This document shows positions 9,601 through 19,300 of a DNA stretch of 64,000 bases, one piece after another; position 1 is the stretch's first letter, and each line of letters begins with the position of its first letter. The stretch spans positions 62,001 through 126,000 of the forward strand of contig NZ_MAFC01000025.1 of the NCBI RefSeq assembly GCF_002013465.1. The letters run 5' to 3'. The position numbers and the translations under genes were made by a program. The stretch comes from Mycobacterium sp. D16R12. Lineage in GTDB: Bacteria; Actinomycetota; Actinomycetes; Mycobacteriales; Mycobacteriaceae. The notes beneath the pieces are model-generated. The model was not told the DNA's origin. It ran no database searches and saw only the letters and a list, made by a program, of their open reading frames with translations.

Positions 9601-11725
9601 CAAGCGGGCGTTGCCTACTCCCAATCAGCTGGCGGAAAGGGCGTTTCGGGCCCCGACGATGCCTACCGAACGGCGAGTGTGCGCGATCTTCTCCAACTTG
9701 TTCGGGCGTGACGCGGTCAGCGTCGATGATTCGTTCTTCGAGCTGGGCGGCCATTCGCTACTGGCCGCGCGCCTCGTCGCGCAGATCCGCGCTCAGTTCG
9801 GCATCGACCTGACGGTGCGCACGGTCTTCGACAGTCCCACTCCGGCGGGACTTGCCGAGCAGCTTGTCAGGTACTTCCGTGAGGAGTTCGAGATCGAGCT
9901 GGATGAGCTAGACCTCGATGATTCCGATGAGATGGAGGTCGCTCCTCAGGACGGTCGGCCGGATCTCGTCGGAACCGTGCGTCCGAAGCGTCTGCCACTG
10001 TCCTCGTCCCAGCTGTCCATGTGGTTCGAGTGCCAGATGGAGGGCATCACCGATATCGCCAACATGTGGCTGGCACTGCGCTTTGACGGCCCGCTGCAGA
10101 CCGCGGCATTGATCGCGGCGGTCAACGATGTCGTTGCCCGGCACGAGACGCTGCGTACGAACTTTGCCATTCACGAGGGTGCGCCGTACCAAAACGTGCA
10201 TCCGTCGCGCGAGCTGTCGGTACCCGTTCGCCGGGCCTCACCGGAGAGCCTTGCGGACACGCTGGCTGAGCTGCGGCACCATATTTTCGCATTGGAGTCG
10301 GAGTCGCTGATCCGTCCCACCATTGTCGAGTTGGGCGCCGAGGAGCACGTGCTGGCCTTGGTGGTGCATCACATGGTGGTGGACCACGCCTCATTGACGG
10401 TGATCGTCGATGACCTGGTGTCCGCCTATCGCGCCCGCATCGCGGGGCAGGCGCCGCTATGGGATCCGCACCCGGTGCAATATGCGGACTACGTCTTGTG
10501 GCAGCGCGATGCCTTCGGCGCCGACAGTGAGTTCGGGCAGGCCGAGGTGACCTACTGGCGTGAGCTATTGGCCGGCGTGCCCGTAGAGGTCGCGGTGGCG
10601 CATGACCGTGTGCGGCCGCAGATCCTCGGAAAGCGTGGTGAGGTCGAGAGATTCACCGTGCCACCCGAGCGCAGGCAGGCACTGACTCGGATGGCCGAGC
10701 AGCGTGGTGTCACCGAATTCATGGTTTATCAGGCGGCATTGGCCGCGGTCCTGCATCGGCTCGGCGGTGGCACGGACATCGTCATCGGCAGCCCGGTCGC
10801 CGCCCGAGTCCATCCCCATGTCGCGAATCTTGTTGGGCTGTTTGCCAATATGGTGGCGCTGCGTAACGATCTGTCCGGAGACCCGACATTGCGCGAGGTG
10901 CTGGAGCGAAGCCGCGATGCCACGCTCAACGCACATGCACACCAGGAACTGCCCATCGAGAAGCTGGTTGAGGCCATCAATCCGTCACGTTCTCTCGCGT
11001 GGAACCCCTTGTTCCAGACCATGGTCAATTTCCGTGGCGCGGACTGGGGAACGGAGGCGCGTGATCTCACGGGTTCAGGGGGGACCTCGATGGCCCCTCT
11101 GCCGATGGAGGTGGACGTCTCCTATCTGGATCTGAACTTTGCGCTGAACGTCACGCCGTCGGGCGGACTCGACGTCTCGGTGGTGGCCAACGCCGATCTG
11201 TACGACCCCGAGACCACCCGGCTGATCGCGCGGGCGTTGGATGCGGCATTTGATGCGTTCGCCAAGGACCAGGATGCGGCCATTTCCGAGATCGTGCTGC
11301 TCCCCGCCGATGCCATGGAGCGGCTGTTGGCGCCGCCGGCAGCGGCGGTCGAACGTGTGGCGCGGCCGGTGAGTGAGGGCTCGGAGCAGACCAAACGTGC
11401 ACTCATCGAGATCCTCGAGGAGCTGCTGGAGATCACCGACGTGGATCCCGAAGACAACTTCTTCGCCCGCGGTGGCGACAGTGTCATTTCCATCCAATGG
11501 GCGACCCGCGCTGCCGAACGTGGCCTGGCGATGACTCCGCAAATGGTGTTCGAATGCGCGACGATCTCCCAGCTGGCGGGCGCTATCGATTCCGCTGACT
11601 CGGTTGCGGCAGAGGATAATTCGGGTACCGAGAGGTCGGCAGAGCCCAGCGCTCCGATGAGTGCTTCGGGTCTGAGTGCCGAGGCGCTCGCTGAGCTCAC
11701 CGCATCGTGGCAGGCGCAGTCGTGA
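6692..11725 (+). CDS. mbtE: Mycobactin-type NRPS, MbtE-like (C-A-PCP-C-PCP)
   Basis: This 1677-residue NRPS is almost the length of M. tuberculosis MbtE (1682). Domains by motif: condensation about residues 45-470 (VVHHICWDDNSW), adenylation about 490-1000 (IYTSGSTGRPKG, NHYGPTEAV, YRTGDM, and a lysine motif near TTSGKLDKRALP), PCP with FFELGGHSLLAARL near 1020, second condensation about 1110-1540 (VVHHMVVDHASL), and a second PCP with FFARGGDSVISIQW near 1595. Both condensation motifs replace the usual Gly after Asp (D-D and D-H). In mycobactin assembly MbtE adds the first hydroxylysine-type unit. Substrate here is inferred from homology. The start is GTG. The 3' end overlaps the next gene by 4 bases (GTGA). 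Confidence 0.87.
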   Translation: MSGDQLSALDRRRELLRKRLAESGVQGQVATNAAPRVPAGERRELAPGQRRMWFMQTKDAADTSLNICVAHRMRGALDEMRLRDAFAAVMGRHDILRTTYGVDAAGEPYQVFVDDVELPWTTVDLEARDSDGREREIRALADREFGRPFDLAADRPLRVTLLRMGAEDFVLLLVVHHICWDDNSWEVFFAELSEHYNGRPVQGVAPQFVVVGSVSDPSSDADVAYWRECLTPLPDPLELPGAVTTYTSRSARRRAVPMPFETATLIEEFAREHSATPFMVLLAAFGTLVHRYTAASDFVIAIPVAERKANAENAIGYFGNTLLLRAPVNPRVGFASYVATVREVCLGAFGHQGVGIDEVVREINPSRSGGHDGLDELVRLGFSMRKDASGYRLSGVETTQLDLGAVAAQLPLTLSIAAESTGTMVEIEYQTDVLSESIVDQILAHYSRLLDDGLTRPEEPLSRLDPFGAEERSAVLAQCHGALSAVPGATLVDVLYEAARATPDALAVVSDEVELTYDALHRRSNRFARWLIAQGVGAEDVIALRMSTSVEFIVAMFAVLKSGAAYMPIDPALPEERIDYLMTDARPRMVLDIKEFHIAEGKSVDLADAAITDTDRLRPLLPENLAYVIYTSGSTGRPKGVAVAHAAIVEHVVSFTVDWSMTAQDRMLQSTSVSFDASLADILCPLSLGAQVVVPRPNPFSDIGYVIDLVRRRGVTVLHMVPSLLGSVMLMPEARELRGLRHVPVGGEALPGEVADKFATIFDAGLRNHYGPTEAVVCSTYMDVEEPQGNSIVPIGRPNRNVYAYVLDEALELVPTGVVGELYLGGAQLARGYHGRPVLTAERFVADPFSLGARLYRTGDMVRRNASGQLEFVGRADEQVKVRGFRIELGEVEAVIGADPSVGHCVVVVVDDPQVGPMLAAYVVPAAGSASEIDLDELRARAEEMLPAYMVPTALAVIPEIPLTTSGKLDKRALPTPNQLAERAFRAPTMPTERRVCAIFSNLFGRDAVSVDDSFFELGGHSLLAARLVAQIRAQFGIDLTVRTVFDSPTPAGLAEQLVRYFREEFEIELDELDLDDSDEMEVAPQDGRPDLVGTVRPKRLPLSSSQLSMWFECQMEGITDIANMWLALRFDGPLQTAALIAAVNDVVARHETLRTNFAIHEGAPYQNVHPSRELSVPVRRASPESLADTLAELRHHIFALESESLIRPTIVELGAEEHVLALVVHHMVVDHASLTVIVDDLVSAYRARIAGQAPLWDPHPVQYADYVLWQRDAFGADSEFGQAEVTYWRELLAGVPVEVAVAHDRVRPQILGKRGEVERFTVPPERRQALTRMAEQRGVTEFMVYQAALAAVLHRLGGGTDIVIGSPVAARVHPHVANLVGLFANMVALRNDLSGDPTLREVLERSRDATLNAHAHQELPIEKLVEAINPSRSLAWNPLFQTMVNFRGADWGTEARDLTGSGGTSMAPLPMEVDVSYLDLNFALNVTPSGGLDVSVVANADLYDPETTRLIARALDAAFDAFAKDQDAAISEIVLLPADAMERLLAPPAAAVERVARPVSEGSEQTKRALIEILEELLEITDVDPEDNFFARGGDSVISIQWATRAAERGLAMTPQMVFECATISQLAGAIDSADSVAAEDNSGTERSAEPSAPMSASGLSAEALAELTASWQAQS

Positions 11726-14700
11726 CGGGTACCGACCAGCAACCTCAGATCGAGGATGTGTTGGCGCTGAGCCCGTTGCAGGAGGGCTTCTTTGCACTAT
11801 CTCAGCTCGCCGACGAGAGCGTCGATCTGTACAGCATGCAGTTCGTCGCCGATATCGACGGCGGTCTCGACGTCGATCTGCTGCACCGCAGCGCTCAGGC
11901 TCTTCTGACTCGGCACCCCAATCTGCGTGCCGCGTTCTGGGACCGCGGCTTGCCCAAACCCGTGCAGATCGTGCCTACTCACGCGGATATTCCGTGGGAA
12001 GAACGTGAGGCACAGCCAACGGAATTCGACCAGATCGCGCTGAGCGAGCGGCGCCGCCCGTTCGATTTGGGCAAGGGTCCCGCGATCCGCATCGTGTTGC
12101 TCGCCGTCCCCGGCCAATCGCGGCACCGGATGATCGTCACCACCCACCACATCCTCATGGATGGCTGGGCGATAGCCATCTTCTTCAGTGAGCTCCTCGC
12201 CGCCTATCAGGCAAACGGCGCTGTCGACGGCTTGCCGACGGTGCGGCCTTACCGCGATTACATCGCATGGCTCAACGCGCAGGACGACGTCGCCGCGACC
12301 GAGCGATGGACGCGCTACCTGCGTACCGTCTCCGGGCCGCTCATGCTTGCCGACGGTGTTGTCGCCGCGCATGACAGCGTGCCGCAGAAGTCGCAATTCC
12401 TTTTGACGCCAGAGGAAACCGTGAGGCTTCGCCAGTGGGCGGCCGTGAATGGCCTCACCCTCAACACCGTGACGGCGTTCGCCTGGGCACTCGTGCTCGG
12501 CAGGCTGACCGATCGCACGGATGTGGTGTTCGGCACCATCGTGTCCGGGCGGCCCAAGGAACTACCCGATGTCGAGCGAATGGTCGGGCTCTTCATCAAT
12601 TCGGTGCCGATGGTGCATCACGTCGACTACTCGACCTCGGTGGTCGAGCAGTGTGCACAATTGCAGCGCGAGGCTGCGGCCATGCGCGATATTGGGTATC
12701 TGAGCCTGTCCGCGCTGCAGCGCGCCGAGGGCAGTGCCGCGTTGTTCGACACCCTGTTCGTCTTCGAGAACGCCCCGATAGGCGATGCGGCTCAGGCCGT
12801 CGAGATGGCAGACGGCACTCGCTTCCGTCCGGTTGAGATGGAGAGTCTGGCCCACTACCCGCTCACCGTGGTGTCGCACATGCATGGAGATTCGCTGCTG
12901 GTGCTCATTGAAGCAATTCCGGAAGCGTTACCGCATGTTTCGGGGGTCAGCATCGGCGAACGCCTCGTCTCGGTGTTACGGCAGCTGCCGGAGATCGGTG
13001 ACCGGACACCGGATGCGCTCGATGTGCTGACTGCTCGTGAGCGCGCGGAAATCGTCGTCACGCCGTCGGCGGCCGATCTGTCGGTTGCTTCGGTGTGGGA
13101 GCTGTTCGCGGCGCAGGCCGCCGAGAACCCCGATGGAATCGCGCTTACTGTGCAGTCGGAGGGGGCCGACAAGCGCTATACCTACGCGCAGTTGCGTGCC
13201 GACGCGTGCCGGTTGGCCGCCGAGCTGGCCGACTACGAAATCGGTCCGGAAAACACTGTGGCACTGGTCCTCCCGCGATCCGCCGATGCTATCGTTGCTA
13301 TTCTTGCGGTCCTGGCCGCAGGCGCGGCATATGTTCCGGTGGACATCGGGTTGCCGACGGCGCGCATCGAATCGATTCTGCGTCAGTCTGATCCGAAACT
13401 CATCGTCACGGTCGGCGAACATCGGGATATCGCCGACGGGCGATATCCCGTGCTGGCGCTCGACGAGCCGGCGAGCATCGAGCGTATCTCCGCGCGCCTC
13501 GTCGCTTCGCCTGTGGTCGATCGGCACCGCGAGCAGAGTGCGTACCTCATCTTCACTTCCGGCTCGACCGGTGAGCCCAAGGGTGTCATCGGCACTCACG
13601 GCGCGCTGATGAGTTACTTTGCCGACCACCGTGATCGAGTGTATCGACCGGCTACCGCGCGGCTCGGACGCACGCTGCGGATCGCCCACGCGTGGTCGTT
13701 GAGCTTCGACGCCTCATGGCAGCCGATGATCGGTCTGCTGGACGGGCACACCGTGCACCTGTTCGACGCCGAGGCTATGCGGGATGCGCATCGGCTGGTG
13801 CAGGGCATGGACACGCACGGTATTGACATGATCGACACCACGCCGTCCATGCTGGCTCAGTTGTCCGCCGCGGGCCTGCTTGACCGGGAGCTTCCCGTGC
13901 TGGCCCTTGGTGGGGAGGCTATCGAGACGGCTCTGTGGAACCGGCTGCGTTCGTTGAGCGGTACCGCGGTCTACAACTGCTACGGCCCCACCGAGACGAC
14001 TGTCGAAGCTGTTGTGGCACCGGTGAAGGACTATCCGGAGCCCACCATCGGCACGCCCAATCAGGGGATGGTCGGGTATGTCCTGGATTCGCGGCTGCGG
14101 CCGGTGCCGGACGGTGCCGTGGGCGAGTTGTATCTCGCCGGTGCCCAACTGGCTCGCGGATACGCGGGTAAGCCCGCGGTGACCGCGGGCGCCTTTATCG
14201 CGGATCCGCAGCGACCGGGTCAGCGCATGTATCGGACGGGCGACTTGGTGCGCCGTCTGCCCCACGGAGGATTCGCGTATCTGGGCCGTGCCGACTCTCA
14301 GGTGAAGATCCGCGGTTATCGGGTCGAGGTCGGCGAGATCGAATCCGCGTTGCGTCTACAACCGGGTGTGCAGACCGCCGCGGTGACCGTGGTGCGCCGT
14401 GCGGGCGGTGCCACTCTCGTGGGTTTTGTTGTTTCCCAGCAGGAAGCGGCCGACTTCGACTCCGCCCGGACTCTGATAGGCCTCGCCGATCGGCTGCCGT
14501 CTTACATGATGCCGTCGCGTCTGGTTGTGCTTGAGCGGCTGCCCGTCACGGTGAACGGCAAACTGGACGGCGATGTGCTGGAGATGCTCGCGCTGGACGC
14601 CCTGTCCGGAGGCGCCGCCGAGGGTGTGGCGGCGCTGCCAGGCAGCACTACCGAATGTGCACTGTGTGAGTGCTGTGCCGAACTGTTCGACGGAACCGCT

Positions 14701-16290
14701 CCGGGTATCGACGAAGACTTCTTTTCCCTTGGGGTGGACAGCATTGTCGCGATTTCGTTGGTCAACAAGGCGCGCAAGCGCGACCTGGTGATTACCCCGC
14801 GCATGGTCCTGGCCGCGCCCACCATCCGGCAGCTCGCCGCCCTGATAGACGAACGAGCCGACCGTGGTGGTCGGTCCGAGAGCCTCGATTCGCTTGCCGG
14901 AGAGGCAGATTACGGCGAGGTTCCGCCACTGCCGGTGGTGTCGTGGATGTATGACAGCGAAACCTATCGTCGGCTCTCGCTGTCCGTGCTTATCCGGTTG
15001 CCCGAGGGGATCGCTAGCCCACAGATCGAGCAGATGCTCCAGTTGCTTCTCGATGGATTTGCGATGTTGCGGTCGACGCTGGTCGACACCCCCGACGGGC
15101 CTCGGGTGCTCACCCGCGAACCCGGGGTGGTGCGCGCCGATAGCGTGCTCAGCCGGGTGGAACTGCCTAGGGGAGAAGCCACTCACGCCGCGATCACCAC
15201 GGCCGCACGGGACGCCTTTGAGGCCCTGGACCCGCGCTCGGGAGTCATGATGCGCGGAACCTGGCTGGCAGACGCGGACTCGGGTGATGTCCTGCTGCTG
15301 ACCGTCCACCATCTGGCGATGGACGTGGTGTCCTGGCACATTGTGTTGGGTTATCTCGCCGACGTGTGGCACGCCGTGGAATCCGGTGGAGTGCCCAAGG
15401 CGCCCATGGAGTTCACCTCTTATCGTCGCTGGAGCGAGCTGATGCAGCAGAGGGTCTCCAGCGAAGACGTGTCGCCTCAGCGTGACTACTGGGCTACGCA
15501 GGTCTCGGGTGCCGACCCGGAGCTCGGATCACGGCACGCAGATCCGGGGCGCGACACGTGGGGGACCCTGCAGAACTCTGCCGTGCCGACGCCGGTCGAC
15601 ATCACCGTTCGCCTGTTGTCCTCCCTGAACAAGCCGGACGGCATCTACGGGTTCCTGTTGACGGCGTTGGCGGTCACGGTGGCCAGCTGGCGGCTGGAGC
15701 GCGGACAAGACCCGGCCGCAGGCACCCTCGTGTCGCTGGAGGGGCATGGCAGGGCCGACGAGGAGCTTGACACCGACACCAGCGGCACCGTCGGCTGGTT
15801 CACCACCGTCTATCCGACACGGATCGGCGCCGGTGAGACGGCGATAGACATCGACCGGATTGAGAACGACAAAGCGGAGGCCGCGAGGCTCTTGTCCGGT
15901 GTTTCCGAGCGCCTCAGTGAGATTCCCTACCAGGGAATCGATTATGGCCTGCTCCGCTATGTGGACCGCTGCGCGGAACTGGTTTCGGCCAGGGACCCCC
16001 AGATCCAGTTCAACTACGTGGGCCGGATGGATATCAGCGGTATCGACGATCAGCCGTGGTCGCTCATCACGGACTCTCGAAGCCTCGCAGTGCCACCGGT
16101 TACCGAACCCGATCTGCCGCTGCGGTTCGCCATCACTATCGGCTCGGCGGTCCTGGCGACGCCTGATGGCCCGCAGCTGCTCACCAATTGGCAGTGGAGC
16201 TCAAACCTTTTCACCTCGGCGGATGCCGACCAGCTGGCGCGGTTGTGGCAACGGAGCGTTGCCGCGCTGGCTCGGGCACTCGACGTATAG
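11722..16290 (+). CDS. mbtF: Mycobactin-type NRPS, MbtF-like (C-A-PCP-E)
   Basis: This NRPS has about 1522 residues. The N-terminal condensation domain opens with ALSPLQEGFFA and carries THHILMDGWA. The adenylation domain has IFTSGSTGEPKGV, NCYGPTETTVEA and TVNGKLDG. The PCP has FFSLGVDSIVAISLV near residue 1005. The last 450 residues are an epimerisation-type domain: VHHLAMDVVSWHIVL, EGHGRADEEL, GTVGWFTTVYP and FNYVGRMD. By hand alignment the adenylation pocket includes acidic residues at the 278 and 331 positions (D and E), which suits a basic lysine or hydroxylysine side chain. The M. tuberculosis protein is about 1461 residues. I chose GTG 11722, which overlaps the mbtE stop as GTGA. A GTG five codons earlier (11707) is also open. 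Confidence 0.85.
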   Translation: MTGTDQQPQIEDVLALSPLQEGFFALSQLADESVDLYSMQFVADIDGGLDVDLLHRSAQALLTRHPNLRAAFWDRGLPKPVQIVPTHADIPWEEREAQPTEFDQIALSERRRPFDLGKGPAIRIVLLAVPGQSRHRMIVTTHHILMDGWAIAIFFSELLAAYQANGAVDGLPTVRPYRDYIAWLNAQDDVAATERWTRYLRTVSGPLMLADGVVAAHDSVPQKSQFLLTPEETVRLRQWAAVNGLTLNTVTAFAWALVLGRLTDRTDVVFGTIVSGRPKELPDVERMVGLFINSVPMVHHVDYSTSVVEQCAQLQREAAAMRDIGYLSLSALQRAEGSAALFDTLFVFENAPIGDAAQAVEMADGTRFRPVEMESLAHYPLTVVSHMHGDSLLVLIEAIPEALPHVSGVSIGERLVSVLRQLPEIGDRTPDALDVLTARERAEIVVTPSAADLSVASVWELFAAQAAENPDGIALTVQSEGADKRYTYAQLRADACRLAAELADYEIGPENTVALVLPRSADAIVAILAVLAAGAAYVPVDIGLPTARIESILRQSDPKLIVTVGEHRDIADGRYPVLALDEPASIERISARLVASPVVDRHREQSAYLIFTSGSTGEPKGVIGTHGALMSYFADHRDRVYRPATARLGRTLRIAHAWSLSFDASWQPMIGLLDGHTVHLFDAEAMRDAHRLVQGMDTHGIDMIDTTPSMLAQLSAAGLLDRELPVLALGGEAIETALWNRLRSLSGTAVYNCYGPTETTVEAVVAPVKDYPEPTIGTPNQGMVGYVLDSRLRPVPDGAVGELYLAGAQLARGYAGKPAVTAGAFIADPQRPGQRMYRTGDLVRRLPHGGFAYLGRADSQVKIRGYRVEVGEIESALRLQPGVQTAAVTVVRRAGGATLVGFVVSQQEAADFDSARTLIGLADRLPSYMMPSRLVVLERLPVTVNGKLDGDVLEMLALDALSGGAAEGVAALPGSTTECALCECCAELFDGTAPGIDEDFFSLGVDSIVAISLVNKARKRDLVITPRMVLAAPTIRQLAALIDERADRGGRSESLDSLAGEADYGEVPPLPVVSWMYDSETYRRLSLSVLIRLPEGIASPQIEQMLQLLLDGFAMLRSTLVDTPDGPRVLTREPGVVRADSVLSRVELPRGEATHAAITTAARDAFEALDPRSGVMMRGTWLADADSGDVLLLTVHHLAMDVVSWHIVLGYLADVWHAVESGGVPKAPMEFTSYRRWSELMQQRVSSEDVSPQRDYWATQVSGADPELGSRHADPGRDTWGTLQNSAVPTPVDITVRLLSSLNKPDGIYGFLLTALAVTVASWRLERGQDPAAGTLVSLEGHGRADEELDTDTSGTVGWFTTVYPTRIGAGETAIDIDRIENDKAEAARLLSGVSERLSEIPYQGIDYGLLRYVDRCAELVSARDPQIQFNYVGRMDISGIDDQPWSLITDSRSLAVPPVTEPDLPLRFAITIGSAVLATPDGPQLLTNWQWSSNLFTSADADQLARLWQRSVAALARALDV

Positions 16291-16309
16291 CGACAGGAAG
16301 ACAGCACGG

Positions 16310-19300
16310 ATGGAACCAATCAGCAGGGACGAGATCAAGGCGACCGTCGCGGACCTCATTGGGCTTACTCCCCAAGAGATCTCGGACATGGACGACCTCA
16401 TCACGCTCGGGCTGGACTCGATCCGCATGATGACGCTGGCCGGTGGATGGCGCAAGCGGGGGAGCCGCATCACCTTCGCGCAGCTCGCCGCCGAGCCGTC
16501 GGTCGAGTCCTGGCATGCGCTATTGGGAGACGGCACGGAACCGGTCTCGGACGCCCGTGACGACACCGCCGCCGACGGCACCCCGGAAGACGTGGAAGAC
16601 ACCACAGAGGATGCGCCGTTCCCGCTGGCCACGATGCAGCACGCCTATTGGATCGGCCGTTCGGAGGATCAGGAGCTCGGTGGCGTCGCGGCGCACCTAT
16701 ACGTCGAGTTCGATGGTGGAGCAATCGATACCGAGCGGCTACGGCTGGCGGTCGACCGGCTTGTGGCGGCACACCCCATGCTGCGCACCAGGTTTCTGCC
16801 CAATGGCACCCAACAGGCCTTGTCCATCCCGGGGCGCGATGTGTTCAGCGTGGTGGACCTGCGTGGACATGCGGGTGAGGAGATCGAGGCGGCACTGACC
16901 GAGCTCCGTGAGCGCAAGACGCATCAGCGCCTGGCGATCGAGGACGGTCAGGTGCTCGACGTCACGCTGACCTTGCGCGACGAGACGAGTAGCCGGTTGC
17001 ATCTGGACGTGGACATGCTGGCCGGGGATGCGATGAGCTACCGGGTGCTGGTATCCGATCTGGCTGAGCTGTATCACGGTGCCGCACAACCAGAATTGGG
17101 ATACACCTACCGGCGGTATCGCACCGAGGAGCGCGGCGAAGAGTCGGCGCGTGAACGTGATCGTCAATGGTGGAGCGAGCGGCTGGACGACCTGCCGGGC
17201 GCGCCCGAGCTGCCCACCGTGCCGGTGAGTGAACGAACCGAACCACACCGCACCGTCCGATACGACTACTGGCTTGAACCGCAGGCCAAGCAGCAGCTGC
17301 TGGCTGCCGCACATCAGCGTGGAATCACTCCCGCGATGGCGATGGCCGCGGTCTTTGCCGAAACCATCGGCGGGTGGTCCGCGCAAAGTCGCTTTCTGCT
17401 GAATGTCCCTTTGTTCCATCGTGAATCGGTGCATCCTGATATCGACAGGGTGATCGGTGATTTCACCTCCTCGATCATGCTCGACGTCGATCTGACCGAC
17501 CAGATGTCGGTGGCCGACCGGGCCCGCGCCCTGCAACGCAGCATGTACGAGAGCGGGGCGCATTCGGCGTATCCGGGGCTCAATGTGCTCCGTGACCTAG
17601 GCAGGCACCGCGGTGAGCCGGTATTGGCGCCGGTTGTGTACACCAGCGCGCTGAATCTGGGGGAGCTGTTCGCCACGTCGGTCATCGAGACCTTTGGCGA
17701 ACCGGTCTGGATCATTTCCCAAGGGCCGCAGGTGCTGTTGGATGCGCAGGTCACTGAGGTACGAGGCGGCCTGCTGCTCAACTGGGACGTGCGTGAATCG
17801 GCCTTCCCGGACGGCATGGTCGACACCATGTTCGCGCGCTACACCGATGCGGTGGCCGCGCTCTGCACCGGCGACGACGGCTGGATTGCCGATGCGGCCG
17901 TGCGGCTTCCGGCCTCGCAGGCCGAGGTCAGGCGCACCGTCAATGCGACCGACGGCCCGGTCACCGGCCGGTGCCTGCATGAAGGCTTCTTCGACTTCGC
18001 GAAGACGCACCCCGGCGCATCCGCGGTGGTGTGGGGCTTCGGTGACGAGGACGGGGTATGGACGTACGGCGACCTGGCTGCGCAGGCCTTGGCCGTGGCC
18101 GGTGCGCTGCGCGCAGGTGGCGTTCAGCCCGGCGATGCGGTCGCGGTGCAGCTACCCAAGGGGCGCGATCAGATACTCGCCGTGCTCGGTGTGCTGGCGG
18201 CGGGCGCCGTATACGTACCCATCGGGTTCGATCAGCCGGCGCAGCGCCGTGCCGCGATTCTTGAAACCGGCGGAATTTCCTTGGCATTGACCGCAGCTGG
18301 TTCCGACATGCCCATCGACCATCTGCCAGTCGACGCGGCCCGTCGGTACCAGGAGCCTCTTGAGGCGCCGGTGCTGCCCGATGCTTCACAGATCGCCTAC
18401 GTTCTTTTCACCTCCGGGTCTACCGGTACGCCGAAGGGCGTTGACGTCTCACACGCGGCCGCGATGAACACCATCGACGCGTTGAACGATGAGTTCGGGG
18501 TCGTCTCCTCCGACCGTGCGCTCGGGTTGTCGGCGCTCGAGTTCGACCTGTCGGTGTACGACATCTTTGGCATGTTCTCGGTGGGTGCCGCGGTTGTTGC
18601 CGTCGATGCCGCCCAGCGTGCGGAGGCCACCACCTGGGTGGAGTTACTACGGCGCCATCGAGTTTCGATAATCAATTGCGTGCCCGGCCTGCTGGACATG
18701 ATCTTGGAGATCGGCGGCAGCGAGCTAGGCGATTCGTTGCGTGCGGTCATCCTCGGTGGTGACTGGGTGAGTGCGGACCTGGCGCGCAGGCTCGCGGCTC
18801 AGGTCCCCGGCTGCCGCTTCACCGGCCTCGGTGGGGCGACCGAGGCTGCTATCCACAGCACGATTTGCGAGGTGGTGGGCGACCCGCCCGAGCGTTGGGC
18901 GACGGTTCCTTTCGGCGTGCCACTGCGCAATGTGCGGTGCCGGGTCGTCTCGCAGGCCGGTCGCGACTGCCTCGACTGGGTGCCGGGTGAGCTATGGATT
19001 GGTGGCGACAGTGTCGCGGCCGGGTACCGCAACGACCCCGAGCGCACCGCGGAACGATTCGTCGAGTACGACGGGTTGCGCTGGTATCGAACGGGCGATA
19101 TGGCGCGATACTGGCCCGACGGAACCGTGGAATTCCTGGGGCGTGCCGACCATCAGGTGAAAATCCGGGGCTACCGGGTGGAACTGGGTGAGGTCGAAAG
19201 CGCGCTGCGTCTCGTGCCGGGTGTGCGTCACGCGGTCGCCGCCATTGTCGGCGGTGATGCACCGAATCTTGTTGCCGCGGTCACGAGTACCCCAGATGGT

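Noticed and set aside
15860..16309. An N-terminal extension of 150 codons on the mbtB-like gene
   Set aside because: This stretch is the epimerisation-domain coding region of mbtF in another frame. The aryl carrier domain begins at ATG 16310.
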